Shown here: piece by piece, positions 42,644 through 50,582 of the stretch
Layout of the letters: the number at the start of each line of letters is the position of its first letter
Position numbering within the stretch: the first letter of the stretch is position 1
Assembly (NCBI RefSeq): GCF_041276405.1
Contig: NZ_JBGGGT010000002.1
Coordinates: forward strand, 1,401,001-1,465,000
Origin: Microvirga sp. TS319
GTDB taxonomy: Bacteria > Pseudomonadota > Alphaproteobacteria > Rhizobiales > Beijerinckiaceae
Reading direction: 5' to 3'
DNA: 64,000 nt
Notes under the pieces: generated by a model
What the model was told of the DNA's origin: nothing
Database searches by the model: none
Seen by the model: only the letters and a program-made list of their open reading frames with translations
Program-made: the position numbers and the translations under genes

Positions 42644-44086
42644 ATGCCTGACACCATCTATCCCCGCGACCTCGTCGGTTACGGCCGCACCCCGCCCCAT
42701 CCGCGCTGGCCGGACAATGCGCGGATCTGCGTTCAGTTCGTGATCAACTACGAGGAGGGCGGCGAGAACAACATCCTGCACGGCGACCGCGCCTCGGAGG
42801 CCTTCCTGTCCGAGATCGTGGGCGCGCAGCCCTGGCTCGGCCAGCGCCACATGAGCATGGAGTCGATCTACGAATACGGCTCCCGCGCCGGCTTCTGGCG
42901 CCTGTGGCGGATGTTCACCGCGCGCAAGATGCCCGTCACCGTCTACGGCGTCGCGACCGCGCTCATGCGCAATCCGGACGCGGTGGCGGCCATGAAGGAG
43001 GCGGATTGGGAAATCGCCAGCCACGGCCTGAAATGGATCGACTACCGCGACTTCTCGGCGGAAGAGGAGCGGGCGCATATGAGGGAGGCGATCCGCATCC
43101 ATACCCAGGTGACCGGAGAGCGCCCGCGGGGCTGGTACACGGGACGCACCTCGGAGCACACCAACCGTCTCGTCGCGGAAGAGGGCGGGTTCCTCTACAG
43201 CGCCGATTCCTATGCCGACGAGCTGCCCTACTGGGAGCCGCACGACGATCGCGTCCAGCTCGTCGTGCCCTATACGCTCGACGCCAACGACATGCGCTTT
43301 GCCACGCCCCAGGGCTTCAATGCGGGCGACCAGTTCTTCGCCTATCTCAAGGATTCGTTCGACACGCTCTATGCGGAGGGCGAGAGCGCGCCGAAAATGC
43401 TCTCGGTCGGGCTGCATTGTCGGCTCGCGGGTCGTCCGGGGCGGGCGGCGGCGCTGGCCCGTTTCCTCGATTATGTGGCCTCGCATGAGGATGTGTGGGT
43501 CGCCCGGCGGATCGACATCGCCCGGCTGTGGACCCGCTATCACCGTCCGGCGGATCTGCGGCCGAGCACGATGAGCAGGGCCGTCTTCGTCGAACTGTTC
43601 GGCGACGTGTTCGAGCATTCATCCTGGATCGCGGAGCGCGCCTACGAATCAGGCTTCACGGCGGCGCAGGACACGGCGGAGGGCCTCCATGCCGCCCTGG
43701 TGCATGTCCTGTCGGAAGCGACGCGCGACCAGAAGGGGGCTCTCATCCGGGCGCATCCCGATCTGGCGGGACGTCTGAAACTCGCCGATCTGACGGCGGA
43801 TTCGCGCCACGAGCAATCTTCCGCCGGGCTCGACAGCCTGATGCCGGCGGAGCGCGAGCGCTTCATCGCGTTGAACGACGCCTACAAGGAGAAGTTCGGC
43901 TTCCCGTTCATCATGGCGGTGAAGGGGCGGACGAAGGACGAGATCCTGGCGGCCTTCGAGGAACGGCTGCAACACGACCCGGAGCAGGAGTTCGAGACCG
44001 CCATCGTCCAGATCGAGCTGATCGCCCTCCTGCGCCTCAAGGAGCGGTTGCCGTCCCTGGCGGACGTGTTCTCGAACCTGGCCTGA
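42644..44086 (+). CDS. puuE-uraD: Fused allantoinase PuuE and OHCU decarboxylase UraD
   Basis: 480 residues. The N-terminal part (1 to about 310) is PuuE, a metal-independent allantoinase of the polysaccharide-deacetylase fold (DLVGYGRTPPHPRWPDNARI; SHGLKWIDYRDFSAEEE; YTGRTSEHTNRLVAEEGG). The C-terminal part (about 318-480) is OHCU decarboxylase (MSRAVFVELFGDVFEHSSWI with catalytic His; EKFGFPFIMAVKGRTKDEIL). It thus makes (S)-allantoin and opens it to allantoate. Five bases separate it from uraH, so one operon. Nothing downstream continues to ureidoglycolate here. Confidence 0.94.
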   Translation: MPDTIYPRDLVGYGRTPPHPRWPDNARICVQFVINYEEGGENNILHGDRASEAFLSEIVGAQPWLGQRHMSMESIYEYGSRAGFWRLWRMFTARKMPVTVYGVATALMRNPDAVAAMKEADWEIASHGLKWIDYRDFSAEEERAHMREAIRIHTQVTGERPRGWYTGRTSEHTNRLVAEEGGFLYSADSYADELPYWEPHDDRVQLVVPYTLDANDMRFATPQGFNAGDQFFAYLKDSFDTLYAEGESAPKMLSVGLHCRLAGRPGRAAALARFLDYVASHEDVWVARRIDIARLWTRYHRPADLRPSTMSRAVFVELFGDVFEHSSWIAERAYESGFTAAQDTAEGLHAALVHVLSEATRDQKGALIRAHPDLAGRLKLADLTADSRHEQSSAGLDSLMPAERERFIALNDAYKEKFGFPFIMAVKGRTKDEILAAFEERLQHDPEQEFETAIVQIELIALLRLKERLPSLADVFSNLA

Positions 44087-44166
44087 AACGGGAACTCTCC
44101 CCCTCGATCGCGCGTCTTCGTCTCACCTTGGCCGGACACAGGGAGCCGGTTCGAGAGGAGGAGGAT

Positions 44167-44613
44167 ATGGGTCTTTTCAAATTCATCAAGGAAGCTGGCG
44201 CCAAGCTCTTCGGCGGCAGCGCCGCTGCGGCAACGCCCGAGACGTTGGAAAAGGAAGTCCAGGGGCACGGCTTCGACGCGAGCAAGCTCGGGATCCAGGT
44301 CGATGGCGATAAGGTCAAGCTCTCCGGTCACGCGATGAGCCAGGAAGAAGCGGAGAAAATCATTCTATCCCTTGGCAATACCTATGGGGTCGCCGAGGTG
44401 GACACGAGCGATCTTCAGATCCAGCAGCCCTCCGCGCCCGCGACCATGTATACGGTCCAGAAGGGCGACACGCTCTGGGAGATTGCAGAAAAGCATTACG
44501 GCAAAGGCAAAGGCGCAAAGTATACGGAGATCGTCAAGGCGAATTCTCCGCCGGTCAAGGATCCGGACATGATCCAGCCCGGCTGGGTTCTGCGGATTCC
44601 GCCTCTCGCGTGA
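44167..44613 (+). CDS. BON-LysM protein, Kbp/YgaU-like
   Basis: 148 residues: BON domain (about 25-85; VDGDKVKLSGHAMSQEEAEK) then LysM (about 95-146; YTVQKGDTLWEIAEKHYGKG). E. coli Kbp with this layout is a cytoplasmic potassium-binding protein; no signal peptide is seen here either. GAGGAGGAG stands before the ATG. It follows puuE-uraD by 80 bp and is followed by a hairpin. Confidence 0.92.
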   Translation: MGLFKFIKEAGAKLFGGSAAAATPETLEKEVQGHGFDASKLGIQVDGDKVKLSGHAMSQEEAEKIILSLGNTYGVAEVDTSDLQIQQPSAPATMYTVQKGDTLWEIAEKHYGKGKGAKYTEIVKANSPPVKDPDMIQPGWVLRIPPLA

Positions 44614-44620
44614 GCTGTTC

Positions 44621-44656
44621 CATCGTGCAGATGGGAGGCTCCGCATCTGCACGATG
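44621..44656. repeat. 13-bp stem hairpin after the LysM gene
   Basis: CATCGTGCAGATG pairs perfectly with CATCTGCACGATG across a 10-nt loop, 7 bp after the LysM stop. The outer arms resemble mosaic A arms (CATCGTGC / GCACGATG) but the core differs. No T-run, so more likely an mRNA-stabilising or decayed mosaic module than a terminator. Confidence 0.6.
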
Positions 44657-44771
44657 CGCTCGCCGAAAAGGGCATCGAGGCATCCTCTTTCGAGCCCTCG
44701 TTCCACCCGAGCGATTGTCATCCTTCCTCCAAAACCGATATGAAGAAGGTCTTGGACGAGGGAGTGTTTTT

Positions 44772-45092
44772 ATGAGCGTATCCATGCCACGGATCGTCGA
44801 TCTCGATCGCGACGACATCAGGAAGGGGCTTCAGGACGGGTCGATCCTGCTCGTCGATGTGCGCGAAGCCCATGAATACGCGGCGGGGCATATCCCCGGA
44901 GCGATCCTGCACCCGCTCTCGTCCTTCGATCCCGCCTCTCTTCCAAAGGATAAGCGGATCGTCTTTTCCTGTGCGGCCGGGGTCCGGTCGGCCCGTGCGC
45001 TCGAATACGCGCAGGCTGCCGGACTCGACATTCACGAGCATTACAAGGGCGGCTTCAAGGATTGGGCGGCCGCAGGAGAGCCGGTCGAGTAA
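44772..45092 (+). CDS. Single-domain rhodanese
   Basis: 106-residue sulfurtransferase: LLVDVREAHEYAAGHIPGAI and active-site loop CAAGVRSARAL with Cys67. Moves sulfane sulfur in the cytoplasm. A ribosome site (GAGGGAG) lies before the ATG of MSVSMPRIVD; 54 in-frame codons upstream are discounted since they overlap the LysM end and a hairpin. Next to two c-type cytochromes, which could hint at sulfur oxidation but does not prove it. Confidence 0.92.
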   Translation: MSVSMPRIVDLDRDDIRKGLQDGSILLVDVREAHEYAAGHIPGAILHPLSSFDPASLPKDKRIVFSCAAGVRSARALEYAQAAGLDIHEHYKGGFKDWAAAGEPVE

Positions 45093-45215
45093 GCGTCCTT
45101 CACAGAGATTTGTATGGGACGAGACTACTCTGTCGCAGGATTTAATGCACTACTCTGTTTCGCTGGGCCGCTTTCGAGATTGGCGGCTCTCGAAGAATCA
45201 AAGGGAAGAACCTCT

Positions 45216-45650
45216 ATGAAGCGTACCGTTTTCGTCGCCAGCCTTCTGGCGCTGGGTGTGACTGCGGCCATTGCCCAGAGCGACGTGGTCAAGGAACGTC
45301 AGGATTTGATGAAGCAGATGGGCGCGCAGACGCGGCCGATCGGCGGCATGCTGCGCGGTCAGGAGCCGTTCGACCTCGCCAAGGTGCAGGACAGCCTCAA
45401 GATCATTGCGACCAGCGCCGAAAAGGTCGCCCCGCTTTTCCCCGAGAACTCGAAGAACGTCGACAAGACCGAGGCCCTCCCGTCCGTCTGGGAGAACAAG
45501 GCCAAGTTCGATTCCATCCGTTCCAAGCTCCACCAGGACGCGCAGACGGCTCTTGCCACGATCAAGGACGAGGCCTCCTTCAAGTCCGAGATGCCGAAGG
45601 TTCTCCAGAATTGCGGCGCCTGCCACAACGATTTCCGCAAGAAGAGCTGA
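45216..45650 (+). CDS. Cytochrome c' (class II)
   Basis: 144 residues with signal peptide (MKRTVFVASLLALGVTAAIA, cut before Q21). Four-helix-bundle sequence with haem-binding CGACH at the C-terminus (about 133-137), as in cytochrome c'. Periplasmic; family members bind NO and CO. AAGGGAAG precedes the ATG. Likely cotranscribed with the dihaem cytochrome 65 bp on. Confidence 0.93.
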   Translation: MKRTVFVASLLALGVTAAIAQSDVVKERQDLMKQMGAQTRPIGGMLRGQEPFDLAKVQDSLKIIATSAEKVAPLFPENSKNVDKTEALPSVWENKAKFDSIRSKLHQDAQTALATIKDEASFKSEMPKVLQNCGACHNDFRKKS

Positions 45651-45669
45651 TACGGCCTGGATGATCGCA

Positions 45670-45696
45670 CGGGCAGCCTTGTCGAGAGGCTGCCCG
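45670..45696 (+). terminator. Hairpin after cytochrome c' gene
   Basis: 10-bp perfect stem CGGGCAGCCT / AGGCTGCCCG, 7-nt loop, followed by CTTC with no T-run. Placed 19 bp after the stop and 20 bp before the next ATG; a weak terminator or mRNA 3' stabiliser. Confidence 0.5.
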
Positions 45697-45715
45697 CTTC
45701 ATGACGGGAAGAGCG

Positions 45716-46654
45716 ATGCGTAAAGCAATTCTGGGTTTGGGCATTCTCGTGCTTTGCGGCGCATTGGGTTTCCTGGCGCTGACGTCGCCATCGGCCTACC
45801 GCATGCTGCGCGCACAGGCGTCACCCGCTCCGACTGATCACAAGCCCAATCCGGACAATGGCCGCGTCATGTTCTTCGCGGGAGGCTGCACCTCCTGCCA
45901 CGCGACCCCCAACCAGGACGACAAGCTCCGGCTCGGCGGCGGTTTTGCCCTGAAGTCCCCGTTCGGGACCTTTCACGTTCCGAATATCTCACCGCACAAG
46001 CAGGATGGGATCGGATCCTGGAGCACGGCGGATTTCATCCGCGCCATGCACGAGGGCACCTCGCCGGAAGGTCACAACTATTACCCTGCTTTTCCCTACA
46101 CGTCCTACCAGCGCATGCGCCTGGAGGACCTCGCTGACCTTTTCGCCTTCCTGCAGACCCTTCCCGCCGTGGACGGGAAGGCGCCGCCCCACGATCTGCC
46201 CTTTCCCTACAGCATCCGCCGCGGTGTCGGCCTCTGGAAGCTCGCTTTCCTCGACGGGAAGCCGTTCACGCCCAATCCCTCGAAATCGGAAAGCTGGAAC
46301 CGGGGAGCCTATCTGGTGAATGGGCCGGGCCATTGCGCGGAATGCCACAGCGAGCGCAATTTCGCAGGGGCTATCATCGAGGAGAGGCGCTTCGCCGGCG
46401 GGCCCGATCCGGAGGGGGGCAGAGGCTCCGTCCCCAACATCACTCCGAGCCCGAGCGGGATCGGCGGCTGGACCGAAGATGAACTCGTCACGCTGCTCAC
46501 GACGGGCGAGACGCCGAATTTCGACACGGTCGGCGGACCGATGGGATCCGTCGTGCACAATACCGCGCAACTGCCGGAGTCCGACCGCCGTGCGATCGCG
46601 GAATATCTTCTCTCGTTGCCGCCCAAGCAGGGCTACGCCGCGCCGAAATCGTGA
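45716..46654 (+). CDS. Dihaem cytochrome c
   Basis: 312 residues; N-terminal hydrophobic segment (AILGLGILVLCGALGFLAL) that may be an uncleaved anchor. Two c-type haem sites, CTSCH (58-62) and CAECH (207-211), each with a downstream cytochrome c domain. This resembles electron-accepting subunits of alcohol or sorbitol dehydrogenases. No dehydrogenase subunit is adjacent. ATG of MRKAILG chosen; one five codons earlier is possible. Confidence 0.9.
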   Translation: MRKAILGLGILVLCGALGFLALTSPSAYRMLRAQASPAPTDHKPNPDNGRVMFFAGGCTSCHATPNQDDKLRLGGGFALKSPFGTFHVPNISPHKQDGIGSWSTADFIRAMHEGTSPEGHNYYPAFPYTSYQRMRLEDLADLFAFLQTLPAVDGKAPPHDLPFPYSIRRGVGLWKLAFLDGKPFTPNPSKSESWNRGAYLVNGPGHCAECHSERNFAGAIIEERRFAGGPDPEGGRGSVPNITPSPSGIGGWTEDELVTLLTTGETPNFDTVGGPMGSVVHNTAQLPESDRRAIAEYLLSLPPKQGYAAPKS

Positions 46655-46669
46655 GGCGAGGCGAGAGCC

Positions 46670-47287
46670 TCAATCCATCACGGCAGCCTTGAGGATGCAG
46701 ACCATGGTGGCGCGGCCCGGCGCGGTGCCGACGCAGCGCACGGAATGGGGGCGGTCGCAGCGGTAGCGCAGGGATTCGCCTGCCTTGGCCTGCTGGGTCA
46801 CGCCCCCGACCTCGACCTCGAACTCGCCTTCGAGCACGGACAGGCACTCCACGGAGCCGCGCTGATGGCTGTCGGAATCGAGCACGCCGCCGGGTTCGGA
46901 CTGCACGTCGTACCACTGGAGCCACTCGATGGTCTTGATCCAGCCGATGATGGCGAGCCTCATCTTGCCGTCGTCGGAGACGAGGATGGGGGTATCGGCC
47001 TTGGAGGATTTCTCGATGAACGGCTCCTCATCGGCCGAGGCCAGAACGCGTTCGATGGACACGTCGAGGGCCTGGCTCAGGCGCCAGATGGTGGCGAGCG
47101 TCGGATTGGTCTCGTTCCGCTCGATCTGGCTGATGATGGATTTGGCCACGCCGGATTGTTCGGCGAGTTCCGAAAGGGAAAGATTGTAGGCCTTGCGCAG
47201 GCGCTGGATCGTCTTGCCCATGTTGCCGGACAGGACCTGTGCGCCCGTTTCCAGGTCTCGCTGCCGCTCTTTGCCTTCGACGCCCAT
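46670..47287 (-). CDS. XRE-family regulator with C-terminal cupin domain
   Basis: 205 residues: HTH near 24-78 (LSLSELAEQSGVAKSIISQI) and cupin near 125-205 (SVECLSVLEGEFEVEVGG; RPHSVRCVG). Such regulators often control adjacent transporter or amino-acid genes and sense a small ligand through the cupin. The ATG of MGVEGKERQRD follows GAGGCAGGGT; an upstream in-frame extension to 47425 lies in repeat R12. It is 181 bp downstream of a DMT exporter on the same strand, its likely target. Confidence 0.92.
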   Translation of the reverse strand: MGVEGKERQRDLETGAQVLSGNMGKTIQRLRKAYNLSLSELAEQSGVAKSIISQIERNETNPTLATIWRLSQALDVSIERVLASADEEPFIEKSSKADTPILVSDDGKMRLAIIGWIKTIEWLQWYDVQSEPGGVLDSDSHQRGSVECLSVLEGEFEVEVGGVTQQAKAGESLRYRCDRPHSVRCVGTAPGRATMVCILKAAVMD

Positions 47288-47366
47288 ACCCTGCCTCTGT
47301 TCTGAAAAACCGAACGCCCGTTCCTTTAAACGGTTGTGAGGGAAGAGACAGGGCGGGTCAAGACCA

Positions 47367-47468
47367 TAGCGCATCGTGCGAAAAAGTGGACCCGGTTTTT
47401 CGCAAGAGCGATGCGCTTTTTCCAAGGACGGAGCATCGTGCGAAAAAGTGGACCCGGTTTTTCGCCGG
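47367..47468. repeat. Intergenic mosaic element R12, A-A, second copy truncated
   Basis: A cores at 47371 and 47432, exactly 61 bp apart. The second A module stops after TTTTTCGCCGG, directly at the stop codon of the DMT transporter gene (minus strand), so the outer right arm is missing. The left end reads ATAGCGCATCG. Confidence 0.88.
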
Positions 47469-48434
47469 TCAGGCTCCGGGCCGCTGCGACGCCACCTTGA
47501 GCTCCTGGGTTCGCTCGAGGCCGAGCTGGCGCTCGCGCCAGACGATGAAGAGGCCCGTGGCGGACACGATGGAAGCGCCGACGATGATGGTCGGGGTGGG
47601 CAGGTCCGCGAACATAAACCAGCCGAGCAGAAGCGCCCAGATCATCGACGTATATTCGAACGGCGCGATCACGGAGGCATCCGCGTAGCGGTAGCTTTCG
47701 GTGAGGAGGATCTGCCCGATGCCGCCCAAAATGCCCGCCAGGATGAAAAATCCGAGGTCGGATGCGTCGGGCATGTTCCATCCGAGGACGATGGTGCAGA
47801 AGGAGAGGCCGGCGGCCAGGATGAAGAAATAGAACACGATGGCGCCCGTCTTCTCGGTCCCGGTCAGCCGCCGCACCTGGATCATGGCGCCCGCGGAGAG
47901 GACCGCGGCCACAAGGGCGCATGCGGCGCCGAGAGCCGGACCGGCCATCATTCCGCCTGAGAATGTTTGCGGCGTCAGATAGGGCAAGAGCATGATCATC
48001 ACGCCGACGAAGCCTAAGGCCACGGCCGTCCAGCGATAGGCGCGGACCCTCTCCTTGAGGAGAAGGGCGGCCAGAATCACGAGAATCAGCGGCGAGGCAT
48101 AGCCGATGGCGATGGCTTCGTGGAGGGGAAGATAGGACAGGGCGGCGAAGCTCAGGGCCATGCTGACCGTGCCGAGAAAGCCGCGCTTGAAATGGCCCAG
48201 CACGTTCTGCGTCCGCAGGCCGCCGATCAGGTCCCCGCGCCAGGCCAGCCAGGCCAGGAGCGGCAGGATCGCGAAGGCAGAGCGGAAAAACACCACCTCA
48301 CCGGTCGGATAACGGTCTGTCAGAGTCTTGAGAGTGGCCGACATCATCGTGAAGATGAGGGCGGACAGGACTTTGAGGGAGATCCCCAGGAGAGGTTTCA
48401 CGTCGACGAGCCATTGAGCGAACGAGATGCACAA
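47469..48434 (-). CDS. EamA-family (DMT) transporter
   Basis: 321 residues with ten hydrophobic helices; two EamA repeats, second from about residue 160 (ALGAACALVAAVLSAGAMIQ). A different subgroup from the DMT gene at 27693 by sequence. It may export an amino-acid-like metabolite under control of the XRE-cupin regulator beside it. The stop sits exactly at the truncated edge of repeat R12. Confidence 0.9.
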   Translation of the reverse strand: MCISFAQWLVDVKPLLGISLKVLSALIFTMMSATLKTLTDRYPTGEVVFFRSAFAILPLLAWLAWRGDLIGGLRTQNVLGHFKRGFLGTVSMALSFAALSYLPLHEAIAIGYASPLILVILAALLLKERVRAYRWTAVALGFVGVMIMLLPYLTPQTFSGGMMAGPALGAACALVAAVLSAGAMIQVRRLTGTEKTGAIVFYFFILAAGLSFCTIVLGWNMPDASDLGFFILAGILGGIGQILLTESYRYADASVIAPFEYTSMIWALLLGWFMFADLPTPTIIVGASIVSATGLFIVWRERQLGLERTQELKVASQRPGA

Positions 48435-48599
48435 GAACCACGGCTGAACCGTAACGGGAAGCCCTTATCCGGAGGGGGCGCCTAGCGTCTCGTGCATGGC
48501 AGGCCGGCACGTCGTCACAAATCCGCAACCGGACCGTCACAGGAGCGAGATGCGAATCCCGTTTGGCTTATCGGAGATCATGCCGAGAAAGGGCGTCGC

Positions 48600-49427
48600 A
48601 TGCCGAGGGACCTGGATACGATCCGCGTTCGCACGCTGTTCCTGTCGGATCTCCATCTGGGCACGAAAGGGTGCCAGGCGGAGGCGCTGCTGGATTTCCT
48701 CAGATCCTATGACGCCGAGACGATCTATCTCGTCGGCGACATCGTCGACGGTTGGCGGCTGAAGTCGGGCTGGTACTGGCCGCAGAGCCATAACGACGTG
48801 GTGCAGAAGCTGCTTCGCAAGGCGCGCAAGGGCTCGGCCCTCGTCTACGTGCCCGGAAACCACGATGAGTTCCTCCGCGATTATGTGGGCATCAACCTCG
48901 GCGGGATCGAGCTGGCCGACCACGCGATCCACGAGACGGCGAACGGAAAGCGCTATCTCGTGATTCATGGAGACCAGTTCGATCTGGTCGTCCGGCATGC
49001 CCGCTGGCTCGCGCTCCTCGGAGATGGGGCCTATACGGCGGCCCTGTTCGTCAACACCTACCTCAACATCGCGCGGCGCAAGCTCGGGCTCACCTATTGG
49101 TCCCTGTCGGCCTGGGCGAAGCTCAAGGTGAAGAATGCGGTGAACTTCATCAGTCGGTTCGAGGAGCTTCTGGCGGCGGAAGCACGGAGACAGGAGGTCG
49201 ACGGCGTCATCTGCGGCCATATTCATCACCCCGCCATGCACGAGAAGTTCGGCATCGCCTACGTGAATACGGGCGATTGGGTCGAATCGTGCACCGTCGT
49301 GGTCGAGCACTGGGACGGGACGCTCGAACTGATCCGATGGAGCGACACGCAAAGGCGCAGCCTGCCGGCCCCTGAGCTTGCCGTGACGGTCGAGAAGCCC
49401 CGGGCCCTCGATGGAAGGGCCGCCTGA
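48600..49427 (+). CDS. LpxH-like metallophosphoesterase
   Basis: 275 residues with the full calcineurin-type metal motif set: SDLHLGTKG, GDIVDGW, PGNHDE, IHGDQFD and GHIHHP. Annotated relatives are UDP-2,3-diacylglucosamine pyrophosphatases, but many alphaproteobacteria use LpxI for lipid A, and this type pairs with a glycosyltransferase, so a different phospholipid substrate is possible. The next gene starts inside its stop (TGATG), so both are coupled. I chose ATG MPRDLDTIR; 36 codons of open frame precede it. Confidence 0.88.
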   Translation: MPRDLDTIRVRTLFLSDLHLGTKGCQAEALLDFLRSYDAETIYLVGDIVDGWRLKSGWYWPQSHNDVVQKLLRKARKGSALVYVPGNHDEFLRDYVGINLGGIELADHAIHETANGKRYLVIHGDQFDLVVRHARWLALLGDGAYTAALFVNTYLNIARRKLGLTYWSLSAWAKLKVKNAVNFISRFEELLAAEARRQEVDGVICGHIHHPAMHEKFGIAYVNTGDWVESCTVVVEHWDGTLELIRWSDTQRRSLPAPELAVTVEKPRALDGRAA

Positions 49428-50434
49428 TGCGTGTGCTCGTCGTCACCGATGCGTGGAGGCCGCAGATCAACGGCGTCGTGCGCTCGCTCGAACACATGGC
49501 GGAGCAGGGGCCGTCCTTCGGCATGGAGGTTTCGTTCCTGACGCCGGACCGCTTCCGCTCGGTCCCGATGCCGACCTATCCTGAAATCCGCCTGTCCCTG
49601 ACCACTCCGGGACAGGCCGGGCGCATCATTGCCGAAACCGCTCCCGATCACGTGCATATCGCGACGGAGGGGCCGCTCGGCTGGTCCGCCCGCCACGCCT
49701 GCCGGCGGCAGCGCCGTTGTTTCACGACAAGCTATCACACGCGCTTTCCCGAGTATCTCGCTGCTCGCATGCCGGTGCCGGAGGCATGGTCCTACGGCGT
49801 CCTGCGCCGGTTCCATCGGGACGCGAAAGCCGTGATGGTCAGCACGCCGTCGATCGAGCGCGAGCTGACCGCCCGCGGTTTCGGCAACATCGTGCGCTGG
49901 ACGAGAGGGGTCGACACCGCGCTGTTTCGCCCGCGTCACGAACGGATCCTCGATGCTCCCGGCCCGGTCTTCCTCTATGTGGGCCGCGTCGCGGTCGAGA
50001 AGAATCTGGCGGCGTTCCTGTCCCTCGACCTGCCGGGCAGCAAGGTCGTGGTCGGCGATGGGCCCGCCCGTCAGGAGCTGGAGCGGCAATACGAACGGGT
50101 TCGCTTCCTCGGCGCCCTCGCGGGCGAGGAGCTGGCCCGGATCTATGCCTCTGCGGACGTCTTCGTATTTCCGAGCCTCACGGATACGTTCGGGATCGTT
50201 CTGCTCGAGGCGCTGGCCTCCGGTGTTCCCATCGCGGCTTTTCCGGTGCCGGGTCCATTGGATGTCGTCGGATCGTCGGGGTGCGGGATCCTCGACGAGG
50301 ATCTCCGCAAGGCCGCTCTCGCGGCCCTGGAGATCCCGAAAAGCCGGTGTCGGGCCTATGGCGAGACCTTTACCTGGAGAGAAAGCGCGCGACAGTTCTT
50401 CTCCCATATCGAGGCTGCTCACGCGGCCACCTGA
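49427..50434 (+). CDS. GT4-type glycosyltransferase
   Basis: 335 residues with a GT-B fold: N-terminal VLVVTDAWRPQINGVVRSLE typical of MgtA/SqdX-like transferases, C-domain FLYVGRVAVEKNLAAFL and the EX7E region FPSLTDTFGIVLLEALASG. Likely glycosylates a membrane lipid or diacylglycerol using a nucleotide sugar; substrate unproven. Translationally coupled to the phosphatase upstream, suggesting a two-step dephosphorylate-then-glycosylate pathway. Confidence 0.9.
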   Translation: MRVLVVTDAWRPQINGVVRSLEHMAEQGPSFGMEVSFLTPDRFRSVPMPTYPEIRLSLTTPGQAGRIIAETAPDHVHIATEGPLGWSARHACRRQRRCFTTSYHTRFPEYLAARMPVPEAWSYGVLRRFHRDAKAVMVSTPSIERELTARGFGNIVRWTRGVDTALFRPRHERILDAPGPVFLYVGRVAVEKNLAAFLSLDLPGSKVVVGDGPARQELERQYERVRFLGALAGEELARIYASADVFVFPSLTDTFGIVLLEALASGVPIAAFPVPGPLDVVGSSGCGILDEDLRKAALAALEIPKSRCRAYGETFTWRESARQFFSHIEAAHAAT

Positions 50435-50528
50435 AAAATCGGGGCGCTCGTCAACAAATCCGTTCGCATCGGCTCTTGCATCGGCGCTTGGATGCCGTAA
50501 CGACATGTCCCAAAAGAACATTCCTCGT

Positions 50529-50570
50529 CGCTCCCGCTGATTCCCGCCTCGCCGCTCCCGCTGATTCCCG
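50529..50570. repeat. 18-bp direct repeat before the MFS gene
   Basis: CGCTCCCGCTGATTCCCG occurs at 50529-50546 and again at 50553-50570, both exact, period 24. The second copy ends 12 bp before the TTG start of the MFS gene, so the repeat sits in its leader. The 148-bp interval has no other feature. Confidence 0.75.
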
Positions 50571-50582
50571 AAAGCCTCCTCC

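Noticed and set aside
44621..44656. Intrinsic terminator after the LysM gene
   Set aside because: Perfect stem but followed by CGCTCGCC instead of a T-run; listed as a hairpin instead.
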